A program made the position numbers and the translations under genes. 64,000 bases of DNA from Hyalangium versicolor. Lineage in GTDB: Bacteria; Myxococcota; Myxococcia; Myxococcales; Myxococcaceae. Below are positions 1 through 8,711 of the stretch, piece after piece (the stretch's first letter is position 1; every line of letters begins with the position of its first letter). The stretch spans positions 33,374-97,373 of the forward strand of contig NZ_JAHXBF010000041.1 in NCBI RefSeq assembly GCF_020103695.1. The letters run 5' to 3'. Under the pieces are notes generated by a model. It did not search any database and was not told where the DNA came from. It saw only the letters and a list, made by a program, of their open reading frames with translations.

Positions 1-2715
1 GGCGATGCGGGAGTGGAGCTCGCGCCGGGTGGCCCGGGGGATGGACTCGTAGGCCGCTTCCTTGATCAGGGCATGCCGGAACACATACGTGGAGTCATGA
101 AGCCGGCGCCGGTGCTGGAGCAGATCCGAGGCCACCAGGGTCGAGAGATCCGCCTGCAGCGTCCGATCATCGAGCGGAGAGAGGGCACGGAGCAGCTCGT
201 AGTTGAACTCCCGGCCCAGCAGCGAGGCGAGCTCCGCCGTTTCCTTGGCCCGGCCGAGCCGGTCCAGCCGCGCCTCCAGCAGGCCACGAAGCGTGCCGGG
301 AATGGCCATACCGGAGAGGGTTCCCACCCGCCGCTCGCGCTTCGAGCCCGGCTTCACCTCCTGGGACTCGAGCACCATCCGGGTGAGCTCCTCCACGAAG
401 AGGGGAATCCCATCGGTCCGCTCCGCCACCTGCTCGGCCACCCTGGCGGGCATCCGCGCTCCGCCGGCCAGCGCTTCCACCATCGTCGCCACATGCTCCC
501 GCGACAGGCGTCCGAGCTGGAGATGAACCGTCTGGGAGGCGCCCCACGGAGTCACGAAGCTGGAGCGCGCGGTGAAGAAGACGCCCAGACGCGCCGTGGA
601 GACGGACTCCAGCAGGAACATCAGCAACTCCAGCGTCGTCGCATCCGCCCAGTGGAGATCCTCGACGACCATGAGCACGGGCTGTTGCGCGGCGATCTCC
701 ACGAGCAGGTTCAACACCGCATCGAACGTCAGCGCCTTCTGCCACTCGGGAGTGACCTTCAGGGGCGGGAAGCGCTCATCCAGCGGAATGGAGAGCAGGG
801 ACGCGAAGAGCGGCATGGCCTCCTCCAGCTCGAAGCCGTACCGGGACAGCATCGCCTCGAGCTCACTCCGGCAGCGCTCGGCGGACCAGTCCCGCCCGCG
901 GCCGAGCAGGTGATCCAGCATGTCGATGATGGGGCGAAGCGTGCTGGTGCGATCCTCCGAGGCGCACCGGCACTCGAGCAAGGTGAACGGCGTGCCGCGC
1001 AGGCTCCGGTACAGCTCCTTCACGAGCCGGCTCTTGCCGATACCGGGCTCGCCCGTGATGAGGACGCCCTGGCCCACGCCCTGCCGGACCTCGTCCCAGG
1101 ACTTGAGCAACTGCCGGAGCTCCCCCTCGCGCCCCACGAGGGGGGTATTGAACCGGGAGGACTCCGAGGCACGCGGCTGGTCCAGGCGCCTCACCTCGAC
1201 AGGCTGGTGGGTGCGAGGCTCGACGCGCCGCACGGTCTCGAACACGAAGTCGTCCCGGAGCAACCGGTAGGTGTCCTGGCTGACCAGCGACTCCCCTGGC
1301 TCCGCCATCTCCTGGTGCTGGCTGGCGATGGTGGGCGTGGTGCCCAGCACGATGGGGAAGTCCTGGCGCTCCTGCGCGAGGGGATCCCTCACGATGGACA
1401 GGCCGGTATGGATGCCGATCCGCAGCTCGAGCCACAGCCCCCGCTTCGTCTCCAGCTCCGCCTTCCGGAGCGCCGCATCCTCCAGGATCCTCAACGCCGC
1501 CCGAGCCGCGCTCCGGGGCGCGTCCTCCCGGGCCGTGGGATAACCAAAGTAGATCATCACCTCCTGGCCGAGCCCGCCCGGCACCAGGTAGCCGCCGAAC
1601 TCCTCGGCGATCTCGGTGCAGCGCTTCTGCTGCGCACGCAGCGCGCTGTCGCGCTCCTCGACATCCGCCCCCTCCTGCTCGGCGAGCAGCGGGAGCACGT
1701 TCAGGCCACAGCACAGCACGGTGATCTGCCGCAGATGCTCCCCGGACAGCAGGGAAGAGGATCCAGGGTTCTTCTTCGAAGCTGGAGCCGCACGGGTCCG
1801 CGCCATCGCGAATCGTCTCACCACCATACTCGCCTCCTCCTGCGTGCACGCGTCCAGCTCGCGGATCAGCTCCGCGGCGGTGACGTTGCGCTTGTCGATG
1901 TCCTTGACCGTGGCTCGCCGGAGCAGCTCTCCCAGCCGAAGCCCCTCCAGGGTCTCGGGAATGGGAACGGGCTCGGGGCCGATCTGCTTCTCGAGCACCT
2001 CCTGGACCGAGCGCCCCTTCATCACCATCTCCCCCGTCAGGCACTCCAGGTGGACGAGCCCCCAGGAATACAAGTCGGAGCGCATGTCGGGGTGCTGTCC
2101 CCGGAGCTGCTCCGGCGCGGCGTAGGCCGGGGTGCCGAGGACTTCAAAGATGCTGCTGATCCCGGACACGTCCTCGGCGTTGAACTCCTCCACGAGGGTG
2201 CTGAGACCGAAGTCCAGCACCATGGCGTTCCGCCGGGCGCCGGTGTCGGTGATCATGATGTTCTGGGGCTTGATGTCCCGGTGGACCACACCGCGTCGGT
2301 GCGCGCAGTCCAGGGCGTCCAGCACCTGGATCATCAGCCGGAGGGCCTCTCGGGGCTCGAGCGCACCTTCCCGCGCCAGCACATCCGCCAGGTTCTCGCC
2401 GGGGACGAACTCGAACACGCTGTAGAGGAGGCCTTCCTCCGTCTGGCCGGAGTCGATCGGCCGCACGAGGTTCGGGTGGAAGAGCCTGGAGCAGATGCGC
2501 ATCTCGCGCCGGAAGCGCGCCAACTGCTTCTGGAGCTGGTGCTCGGATCCTCCCGCGGGGGGCCGGAGGATCTTCACCGCGACCTCCTGCTCGGTCGTGA
2601 CCTGGCGGGCCTTATAGACCTGGCCAAACCCTCCCTGCCCTACCAGGCCCAGGAGCTCATACCGCTCCTGAAGGGGACCGCTGAGCCTCGTGAGAACTGG
2701 TGTTGAATCCCGCAT
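1..2715 (-). CDS. PknK-type serine/threonine kinase with cyclase-like and AAA domains (3' end outside window)
   Basis: Signalling kinase of the multi-domain PknK type. An open frame of 905 codons runs from ATG at 2715 off the left edge with no stop. The kinase domain (about residues 17-285) shows the glycine loop GQGGFGQV, the VAVK lysine, HRDIKPQN with His145, and LDFG. A class III cyclase-like region follows (about 330-500, RIGIHTGL), then an AAA/NACHT-like ATPase with Walker A GEPGIGKS (Lys561). Relatives continue for several hundred residues, often with TPR repeats, so the C-terminus is missing here. No export signal is visible, so a cytoplasmic role is inferred. A long open frame on the opposite strand is only its shadow. 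Confidence 0.93.
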   Translation of the reverse strand, partial: MRDSTPVLTRLSGPLQERYELLGLVGQGGFGQVYKARQVTTEQEVAVKILRPPAGGSEHQLQKQLARFRREMRICSRLFHPNLVRPIDSGQTEEGLLYSVFEFVPGENLADVLAREGALEPREALRLMIQVLDALDCAHRRGVVHRDIKPQNIMITDTGARRNAMVLDFGLSTLVEEFNAEDVSGISSIFEVLGTPAYAAPEQLRGQHPDMRSDLYSWGLVHLECLTGEMVMKGRSVQEVLEKQIGPEPVPIPETLEGLRLGELLRRATVKDIDKRNVTAAELIRELDACTQEEASMVVRRFAMARTRAAPASKKNPGSSSLLSGEHLRQITVLCCGLNVLPLLAEQEGADVEERDSALRAQQKRCTEIAEEFGGYLVPGGLGQEVMIYFGYPTAREDAPRSAARAALRILEDAALRKAELETKRGLWLELRIGIHTGLSIVRDPLAQERQDFPIVLGTTPTIASQHQEMAEPGESLVSQDTYRLLRDDFVFETVRRVEPRTHQPVEVRRLDQPRASESSRFNTPLVGREGELRQLLKSWDEVRQGVGQGVLITGEPGIGKSRLVKELYRSLRGTPFTLLECRCASEDRTSTLRPIIDMLDHLLGRGRDWSAERCRSELEAMLSRYGFELEEAMPLFASLLSIPLDERFPPLKVTPEWQKALTFDAVLNLLVEIAAQQPVLMVVEDLHWADATTLELLMFLLESVSTARLGVFFTARSSFVTPWGASQTVHLQLGRLSREHVATMVEALAGGARMPARVAEQVAERTDGIPLFVEELTRMVLESQEVKPGSKRERRVGTLSGMAIPGTLRGLLEARLDRLGRAKETAELASLLGREFNYELLRALSPLDDRTLQADLSTLVASDLLQHRRRLHDSTYVFRHALIKEAAYESIPRATRRELHSRIA

Positions 2716-2892
2716 GACATCCTTGTGGATGCGCCACGCACCCGCGCCACCCATGTATGACGCAAGGTGTTGCCTGAGCGATCCGCGCGCAACGCCGCGC
2801 ATCCCATCCTCTCGTGCGAGAGAGGCTTCGACTGGAGGACGTGAGCGTTGTACGAGGGCGGGGGCTTGATGCCTTCTCGGCGGCCCGGCGGC

Positions 2893-3468
2893 TTACGGCT
2901 TGTGGAGCATGCCCGCCACCGGAGTGAGCGGAGGGTTGCCCCCGGCACTGAGGGCTCGGCCGATCACGGGGGCGGATTGAGGGAAAGGTCCACGCGCCAG
3001 TTCCTGTCCCGAGGGGCCCACCGCCTGGGCGAGGACCTGATCGAATCCCTTCTTCAGCCCCAGCGCTTCGTGGGATTCGCCCTGGGAGTCAGCGACCATG
3101 AAGAAGGAGGACTCGAGATCGACGGGAGGTTGCTCGCCCTGCTCGCGGTACACCTTCCGCATCGCCTCGAGCGAGGCGCGATAGCTCTTGAGGAGCTCCT
3201 TGCGCGCCAGTCCTTTGAAGAGGCCCGGGACATCGCGCAGGTCCACATGGACGACGATGACGGGATGGGCCGAGCGCAGGCCGTAGATGAAGGGATAGGC
3301 CGTGTTGCGCAGCTCCTCGCGGGTGCCGCGGTTGGTGTACAGCACCAACGCCGGCCGCCCTTGTCCGACGGGCACCTGGCGGCCGAGCACATCCGTCGAC
3401 TCGGACGCATGAGCAGGAAGAGTTCCCAGCAGCCCGAACAGACAGATGAGTGCCGCGATCGTCTTCAT
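2893..3468 (-). CDS. secreted thioredoxin-fold-like protein, function unknown
   Basis: This 191-residue protein starts with a clear signal peptide ending near AHAS (about residue 22), so it is probably periplasmic or secreted. The rest looks like a thioredoxin-like fold in outline: a beta strand ALVLYTNRGT, an acidic segment and a late strand FFMVAD. There is no CxxC, so it is unlikely to be a redox enzyme of the usual type. I chose the ATG at 3468 because it begins the signal peptide. An in-frame extension upstream is just open frame. It is divergent from the LysR gene, separated by 189 bases, so LysR control is possible but not shown. Confidence 0.75.
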   Translation of the reverse strand: MKTIAALICLFGLLGTLPAHASESTDVLGRQVPVGQGRPALVLYTNRGTREELRNTAYPFIYGLRSAHPVIVVHVDLRDVPGLFKGLARKELLKSYRASLEAMRKVYREQGEQPPVDLESSFFMVADSQGESHEALGLKKGFDQVLAQAVGPSGQELARGPFPQSAPVIGRALSAGGNPPLTPVAGMLHKP

Positions 3469-3657
3469 GGGCAGGTGTCTCCTCGAGGTGGAATCGCTGT
3501 GGCCCCTGCACTCCTGGGGACTCAAAACAATGCCTGAAATGACAGCTGGGTGGGCAGGGGCATTCCTCTTCTTGGGAGAAGTCGATTGACGTGGTGCGCC
3601 ATTCGCGCACATGCGGACCTGTTGAACACCACCGGGCAGACAAGGAGCATCCCGTCC

Positions 3658-4593
3658 ATGATTGACAGCCTGGTCGACGTGACCGTCTTCACGCGGGTGG
3701 TGACGGCGGGGAGCCTCTCGGCCGCGGCCCGGGAGCTGGGCATGTCTCTCGCGGTCGTCAGCAAGCGCCTCGCCCGGCTGGAGGAGCGGCTCGGCGTGCG
3801 GCTCGTGAACCGGACCACACGCAGCCTGAGCCTGACGGAGGAGGGAACCGACTTCCATGAGCGCTGCGTGCGCCTGCTGGGGGAGCTGGACGAGGCGACG
3901 GAACGGGCTCGCGCGCACAAGAGTGGGGCGAGCGGACTGCTCAAGGTGACCGCGACCGCGGCCTTTGCCCGCCGCCAGTTCGGGCGCCTCATTCCTCGAT
4001 TCCTGGAAAGGTATCCCGACATCCGCGTGCAGCTCGACGTGTCGGACGCCGTCGTGGATCTCGTGGAGTCGGGCTACGACGTGGCCATCCGGTTTGGCGC
4101 CCTGCCCGACTCCAGCCTGATCGCGAAGCGCCTGGCCCCCAACCACCGCGTCGTGTGTGGCGCCCCCTCCTATTTCGCCCAGTGGGGCCGACCCAAGCGC
4201 CCCACCGACTTGAAGAACCACCGCTGCATCGCCTTCGGCACCCCACCGAACCAGGACTGGCAGTTCGAGGGCCCTGAGGGCGAGACGACGACTGTGCGAA
4301 TCACGGGTCCACTCTCGACCAACAACGGCGAGATGGCTCACGAGTGGGCGCTCGAAGGAGGCGGGCTCGTGCTCAAGTCGATCTGGGACGTGGGCCCGGA
4401 CATCGACGCGGGACGGCTCGAGGTCGCCCTGCCCGATTACCGGGTACCGGCCGCGCCCATCCACGCCCTCTACCCTCACAATCGGGGTATCCCAGCGAAG
4501 CTCAAGGTGTTCATCGAGTTCGTGGGAGAAGAGCTTCGCGCGGCGTACCAATGGAGCCACATGGACCGCGCCGGGAACGAGGCGACGGACTGA
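3658..4593 (+). CDS. LysR family transcriptional regulator
   Basis: DNA-binding one-component regulator of 311 residues, the normal LysR length. The N-terminal winged helix-turn-helix spans roughly residues 1-60 (SLSAAARELGMSLAVVSKRL). The C-terminal substrate-binding domain begins near residue 90. The wing sequence LVNRTTRSLSLTEEG is typical of the CrgA/DhcR-like subgroup that often controls an adjacent oxidoreductase. ATG 3658 has AGGAG 11 bases upstream. The divergent neighbour is the secreted thioredoxin-like gene, and the gene downstream converges on it with 28 bases between stops. The effector is unknown. Confidence 0.92.
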   Translation: MIDSLVDVTVFTRVVTAGSLSAAARELGMSLAVVSKRLARLEERLGVRLVNRTTRSLSLTEEGTDFHERCVRLLGELDEATERARAHKSGASGLLKVTATAAFARRQFGRLIPRFLERYPDIRVQLDVSDAVVDLVESGYDVAIRFGALPDSSLIAKRLAPNHRVVCGAPSYFAQWGRPKRPTDLKNHRCIAFGTPPNQDWQFEGPEGETTTVRITGPLSTNNGEMAHEWALEGGGLVLKSIWDVGPDIDAGRLEVALPDYRVPAAPIHALYPHNRGIPAKLKVFIEFVGEELRAAYQWSHMDRAGNEATD

Positions 4594-4621
4594 GCGAGCC
4601 GTCCGTCCAGGACACCCGCGC

Positions 4622-5161
4622 TCAGGGCTTCACGACACCGAGCTGCTTGAGGAGCGTGAGGTTGTCCTCGAGGTGCCAGTTCGTGGCGATACGCCCGTTC
4701 TTCACCGTGTAGATGTCCACGGCATCGAACTGGATGACGCGTCCATCTCCATGGAGTTCACCGAACTGACCGGAGAAGTGGCCCGTGAAGTGGAGACGGC
4801 CCACGACCTGGTCGCCCGCCACCCAAGCCTCCTCGACCGAGACCTTGAGATCCGGCACCGCCTTGCGGAAGGTGCGCGAGGCGACAAGCGGCCCCGTAGG
4901 CCCTTGTGGACGACCCTCGGGGAGGTTCAGGTCCACGAAGTCCTCCGCGAGCGCCGCCTTGGCGTACGCTTCCTCCCCCGTATTCCAGAAGGCGTAGTAG
5001 CGCCGAGCAGCCTGCAGCAGCGACTGCGCCTGCTCGCGCGACAACCCCCGGTCAACCGTGAGCTTCTTCGGCTGGGGCAGCTCGTCGGCGGCACGAGCCG
5101 GTGCGCCGGCAAGAACGGCGAGGCTGGCCAGGGTGGCCAGGACCCGATTGACAGTCTTCAT
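4622..5161 (-). CDS. secreted SnoaL/NTF2-like protein
   Basis: A 179-residue protein with a signal peptide (cleavage near residue 22, after ARA). The mature part is a SnoaL/NTF2-like cone-shaped fold: an N-terminal helix with YYAFWNTGEEAYAKAALAEDFVDLN, then strands DQVVGRLHFTGHFSGQFG and RVIQFDAVDIYTVKNGRIATNWHLEDN. This pattern is the ester-cyclase-like SnoaL family, which also contains many non-catalytic binding proteins. The substrate cannot be read from sequence. The ATG at 5161 starts the signal peptide. The gene is convergent with the LysR gene. Confidence 0.8.
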   Translation of the reverse strand: MKTVNRVLATLASLAVLAGAPARAADELPQPKKLTVDRGLSREQAQSLLQAARRYYAFWNTGEEAYAKAALAEDFVDLNLPEGRPQGPTGPLVASRTFRKAVPDLKVSVEEAWVAGDQVVGRLHFTGHFSGQFGELHGDGRVIQFDAVDIYTVKNGRIATNWHLEDNLTLLKQLGVVKP

Positions 5162-5333
5162 ATGCGTCTCCCGTGTTCGAGCGTGTCCATCACGCCTGAG
5201 GAACAATGCGAGCGGCGCGCGGCACCATCTACGGCCAGGGCGCGAAGGGTGCCTCTCCAAATGGGAAAGAGTGTCCGGCCTGGAGTGGGGGCCGTGCTTC
5301 AACACAGTAGGGCTCGCGGAACGGGGCAGAGCC

Positions 5334-5744
5334 TCAGGACGCGCTCTGCCCCCCGCCCTCGTACATCTCCAGCGGGAGACCATCCGGGTCCATGAAGAAG
5401 GTGAAACGCCGGCCAGTGTGCGCATCCACGCGAACCTCCTCCGTCTCGACGCCTTTCGCCCGCAGCTCCGCGACGGCCCGCTCTATGTCGTCCACCACGA
5501 AGGCCAGATGGCGCAGACCGCACGCCTCGGGCCGGGTGGGACGCGGCGGCGGATTGGGGAAGGAGAACAACTCGAGCTGAAGCCCTGGAGCGACCTGCAG
5601 GTCCAGCTTGAAGGAGCCCCGCTCCACGCGATTCACCTCGCGGATGATCGGAAACCCCAGGACCTCACTGTAGAAGGCCTTGGAGCGCGCATAGTCAGAG
5701 CAGATGAGCGCGACGTGGTGAACCGAGCGGAATAGCGGTGGCAT
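5334..5744 (-). CDS. YaeR/SMU1112c-type glyoxalase I-like metalloprotein (VOC family)
   Basis: A 136-residue single VOC-fold protein. The pattern HHVALICSDYARSKAFYSEVLGF, ELFSFPNPP, RPEACGLRHLAF and DPDGLPLEMYE closely follows the YaeR/SMU1112c subgroup. The His in HHVA, the ELFS Glu, the GLRHLAF His and the LEMYE Glu are the usual metal ligands. It is probably a small cytoplasmic metal-dependent glyoxalase/dioxygenase-fold enzyme, but substrate data for this subgroup are poor. I use ATG 5744. The frame is open further upstream, but family members begin at this point. Confidence 0.88.
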   Translation of the reverse strand: MPPLFRSVHHVALICSDYARSKAFYSEVLGFPIIREVNRVERGSFKLDLQVAPGLQLELFSFPNPPPRPTRPEACGLRHLAFVVDDIERAVAELRAKGVETEEVRVDAHTGRRFTFFMDPDGLPLEMYEGGGQSAS

Positions 5745-5835
5745 CGGGTGAGCCCTGGAGAAGAGAGGCCGAGGGATTTCGCCGGCGCTCAGTCTACCAG
5801 AGGGGAAGGCGAGGCCACCTTGGGCCTTCACGGCA

Positions 5836-7131
5836 CTATTCCTTGTCCTGGCGGTAGATGCGCCCGTCCTTCATCACGAAGAACACGCGCTGCACGGCGG
5901 TGATGTCCCGCAGTGGATCCCCCGGTACGGCAATCACATCCGCACGGCGGCCCACCTCGAGCGAACCCACCTCCGAGCCCAGGCCCAGCAGCTCCGCGTC
6001 CACGGTGGTGGCCGTGCGCAGGGCATCCGCCGGAGACATGCCGAGTTCCACGAAGAAGGCCAGTTGCTCCGCGTTGCGGCCGTGCTTGAAGACGCCCGCA
6101 TCCGTGCCGAAGCCGATCTTCACGCCTCGCTGGAGCGCGCGCCGGAACATGTCGCGCCCGGCCTGGCCCGCCTGTTTCATCTTCTGCAGCACCTTCGGCG
6201 GGAATTTGGCCCCGCGCTGGAGCTGCTCCTGCTGGACGAGCTCCAGGTACACCGTGGGCACCAGCACCACGCCCTTCTGCTTCATCAGCGTGAGTGCCTC
6301 GTCATCCAGGAAGGTGCCGTGCTCGATGGAGTCCGCGCCGGCCCGGATGGATCGCTTGGCCCCGACGGCACCGTGGGCGTGCACCGCCACCTTCCGGCGC
6401 AGCGAATGGGCCTCGTCGACCACCGCGTCGAGTTCAGCCTGGGTCAGCTGCGAGGTGTCCACGTCATCGCCCACGGACAGCACGCCCCCGGTGGCGCACA
6501 CCTTGATGACATCCGCTCCGTTCTTCACCACCCAGCGCACGCGCTCGCGCAGCGCATCCGGGCCATCCGCCACGCCCTCGCCCTTGTCCTGCACCAGGAC
6601 ACCGTCCCGGAAGCCCATGATGTCGCAGTGACCACCCGTGGCACCCAGCTGGGGACCGGAGGCAACGATGCGCGGGCCCTCGGCAACACCGCTCTGGATG
6701 GCCCGGCGCAAGCCGACGTTGATGAAGTACTCGCGCTCGTTGCCCACGTCGCGCACGGTGGTGAAGCCGGCGCGCAGTGTCCGCCGGGCGCGCTCGGCCG
6801 CCTCCAGCGCCAGCTCCGGAATCGTCTTCTGGAGCGCCTCCATATCGTAGTCCTGGTAGTTGTCCGTGAGCTCGAGCCGCAAGTGCACATGCGCGTCGAT
6901 GAGGCCGGGCAGCAGCGTCGCGTCCCCGAGGTCCACCACCTGGGCGTCGGGAGGCGCCGCCGTCTTGGGTCCCACCGCCTCGATGCGCTCGCCGCGCACC
7001 AGCACGCGTCCCGGGGTGACGAGGGTGCCGCTGCGGCTGTCGAACATCCGCGCGGCGGTGAGCAGGAGCGGGCGTTCAACGGGGGTGGCAGCGGAGACGA
7101 CCAGCAACAGGAGCGCAGAGGGAGCGAGCAT
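5836..7131 (-). CDS. secreted amidohydrolase (M38/imidazolonepropionase-like superfamily)
   Basis: A 431-residue metal-dependent hydrolase with an N-terminal signal peptide (LLLLVVSAATP), so it should act outside the cytoplasm. Metal-ligand motifs are in place: LIDAHVHL (His81 and His83), VIKVCATGG around the usual carboxylated-Lys position, VHAHG, SIEHGTFLDD and GFGTDAG. This layout matches the Xaa-Arg/Xaa-Pro dipeptidase-like amidohydrolases often found in myxobacteria. The true substrate is unknown. ATG 7131 is chosen because it starts the signal peptide. The gene is divergent from the P450 gene with 86 bases between starts, so they share a promoter region. Confidence 0.88.
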   Translation of the reverse strand: MLAPSALLLLVVSAATPVERPLLLTAARMFDSRSGTLVTPGRVLVRGERIEAVGPKTAAPPDAQVVDLGDATLLPGLIDAHVHLRLELTDNYQDYDMEALQKTIPELALEAAERARRTLRAGFTTVRDVGNEREYFINVGLRRAIQSGVAEGPRIVASGPQLGATGGHCDIMGFRDGVLVQDKGEGVADGPDALRERVRWVVKNGADVIKVCATGGVLSVGDDVDTSQLTQAELDAVVDEAHSLRRKVAVHAHGAVGAKRSIRAGADSIEHGTFLDDEALTLMKQKGVVLVPTVYLELVQQEQLQRGAKFPPKVLQKMKQAGQAGRDMFRRALQRGVKIGFGTDAGVFKHGRNAEQLAFFVELGMSPADALRTATTVDAELLGLGSEVGSLEVGRRADVIAVPGDPLRDITAVQRVFFVMKDGRIYRQDKE

Positions 7132-7217
7132 AGCGGCGACGCAGTATATGTGGTGCCCGGGCCGATGGAGTGGCGGCAGCCCCACGGGCGTTGCGCACTG
7201 GCGATATCTTCCTCTTC

Positions 7218-8561
7218 ATGAACGCATCCGCCCTTCCGAAGGCCTCGGGTCTCCCGCTGCTCGGCGTCGCGCTGAAGTTTGGCCCAGAGTGGGTGCGCAC
7301 CACGCGGAAACACCTCGGCGACGTGTTCTCTTTCGATCTGCCGGGCGGCAACGGCGGCGTCATGGCGACGCACCCGGATGATGTGCGTCTGGCCCTCATT
7401 GAGAGCAAAGGCGTCTCACGCTCTGAGTTTCCGCCGCGCATGCACGACGTGCTCGCGCCCATCACCGGGGACGGGCTCATCGGGCGCACTGGCCCTGCCT
7501 GGACCGAGCGGCGCGGCATGATGCAGCCGGGCTTCCGCCGCCAGCGGCTCGCGGACCTGGTGCCTATCATGCTCGAAGCCATCGACCGGCAGCTCGAGTC
7601 GATCGCGTCGCGGTTCGTCCGCGATGGCCGACCGTTCGACGCGCTTCCGGAGATGCACGCGCTCACCCTGAGCGTTCTCATCCGCTCGCTGTTGGGAAGC
7701 CACCTCGATGCTCGCGACACCGCGCGCGCGGGGGAGGCCGTCGATCTCACGATGAAGGCAGTGACCTTCGCTCCCATTGAATTCGGAAAGCAGCGCCTGG
7801 CCCGGCGCGCGGCCCGGGCGTTCGAGGATGTCTCGATGCGCATCATCCAAGAGCGCCGCGCGTCTCCGCCCGAAGCGCGGCCGAGAGATCTGCTGACCGC
7901 GATGATCGAGATGCAGGACGCGCACGGTGGTGGGCTCGATGACACGAGTATCCGCTTCGAGCTGAGCGGTCTCTTCATCGCGGGCAAGGAGACGTCCGCG
8001 ATCTCGCTCTCCTGGTTCCTTGCTCTCCTGCCGCAACGGCCCGACATCGCGCAGCGGCTCGTCGAGGAGATCGACCGGGTGATCGGGAGCCGTGAGCCCC
8101 AGGCGGCGGACCTGCCGGAGTTCCGCTACCTGGAGGCCGCCTTGCAGGAGAACCTGCGACTCCATCCGCCCGTCTGGCTCCTCTTCCCGAGGAAGGCGGC
8201 GGATGACGTCACGCTCGGCGGCCACGTGGTGCGGCGGGGCACAACGGTGTGGGTAAGTCCCTTCGCAACCCACCACCACGAAGCTTTCTGGGAGCGGCCC
8301 GGCGAATTCGATCCCGAGCGTTTCACCCAGCAGGGTACCGAGGGGAGCGCCCGCCACCCCTATGCCTGGATTCCTTTCGGAGGAGGGCCGCGCGTGTGCA
8401 TCGGTGCTCGGTTCGCACTCATGTCGATGCAACTCTTTGTCGCGCGCCTCCTCCAGCGTTACCGGATCGAGTGGGCTGACACCCAGCCTGTGCAACCCAA
8501 GGTGATCTTCAACACCCGCTTCCCCCGTCGGGTGCCGATCCGGCTCGTGCCCCGCACCTGA
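7218..8561 (+). CDS. cytochrome P450
   Basis: A heme-thiolate monooxygenase of 447 residues. The ExxR motif is ENLR near residue 311, the PERF-like motif is FDPERF, and the heme loop is FGGGPRVCIGARFA with Cys394 as proximal ligand. The I-helix reads AGKETSA around residue 254 where AGxDT is usual: Glu replaces Asp, with Lys before it. It most resembles soluble CYP102/CYP4-like bacterial fatty-acid or terpene P450s, but the substrate cannot be assigned. No redox partner gene is adjacent. The ATG at 7218 precedes the first conserved residues directly. It is divergent from the amidohydrolase gene. Confidence 0.95.
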   Translation: MNASALPKASGLPLLGVALKFGPEWVRTTRKHLGDVFSFDLPGGNGGVMATHPDDVRLALIESKGVSRSEFPPRMHDVLAPITGDGLIGRTGPAWTERRGMMQPGFRRQRLADLVPIMLEAIDRQLESIASRFVRDGRPFDALPEMHALTLSVLIRSLLGSHLDARDTARAGEAVDLTMKAVTFAPIEFGKQRLARRAARAFEDVSMRIIQERRASPPEARPRDLLTAMIEMQDAHGGGLDDTSIRFELSGLFIAGKETSAISLSWFLALLPQRPDIAQRLVEEIDRVIGSREPQAADLPEFRYLEAALQENLRLHPPVWLLFPRKAADDVTLGGHVVRRGTTVWVSPFATHHHEAFWERPGEFDPERFTQQGTEGSARHPYAWIPFGGGPRVCIGARFALMSMQLFVARLLQRYRIEWADTQPVQPKVIFNTRFPRRVPIRLVPRT

Positions 8562-8711
8562 GCTGGCCGATCTGGCGTGGTGCTTGCTGAGCCTTCGGGT
8601 GCCAGCCTCACTGGGGCAGGTCCGCGCGACGTCACGAGATTGATACAGAGGCCATGAGGGCCTGTCAGGCAAGTGTGAGAGTCTCGGCGGCCTTTCACCT
8701 GGAGACACCTC

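Noticed and set aside
13..2706. 897-codon open frame on the plus strand opposite the kinase
   Set aside because: The minus strand reads a textbook kinase-cyclase-AAA protein through the whole stretch. The plus frame is rich in His, Leu and Arg and is an antisense effect of high GC.
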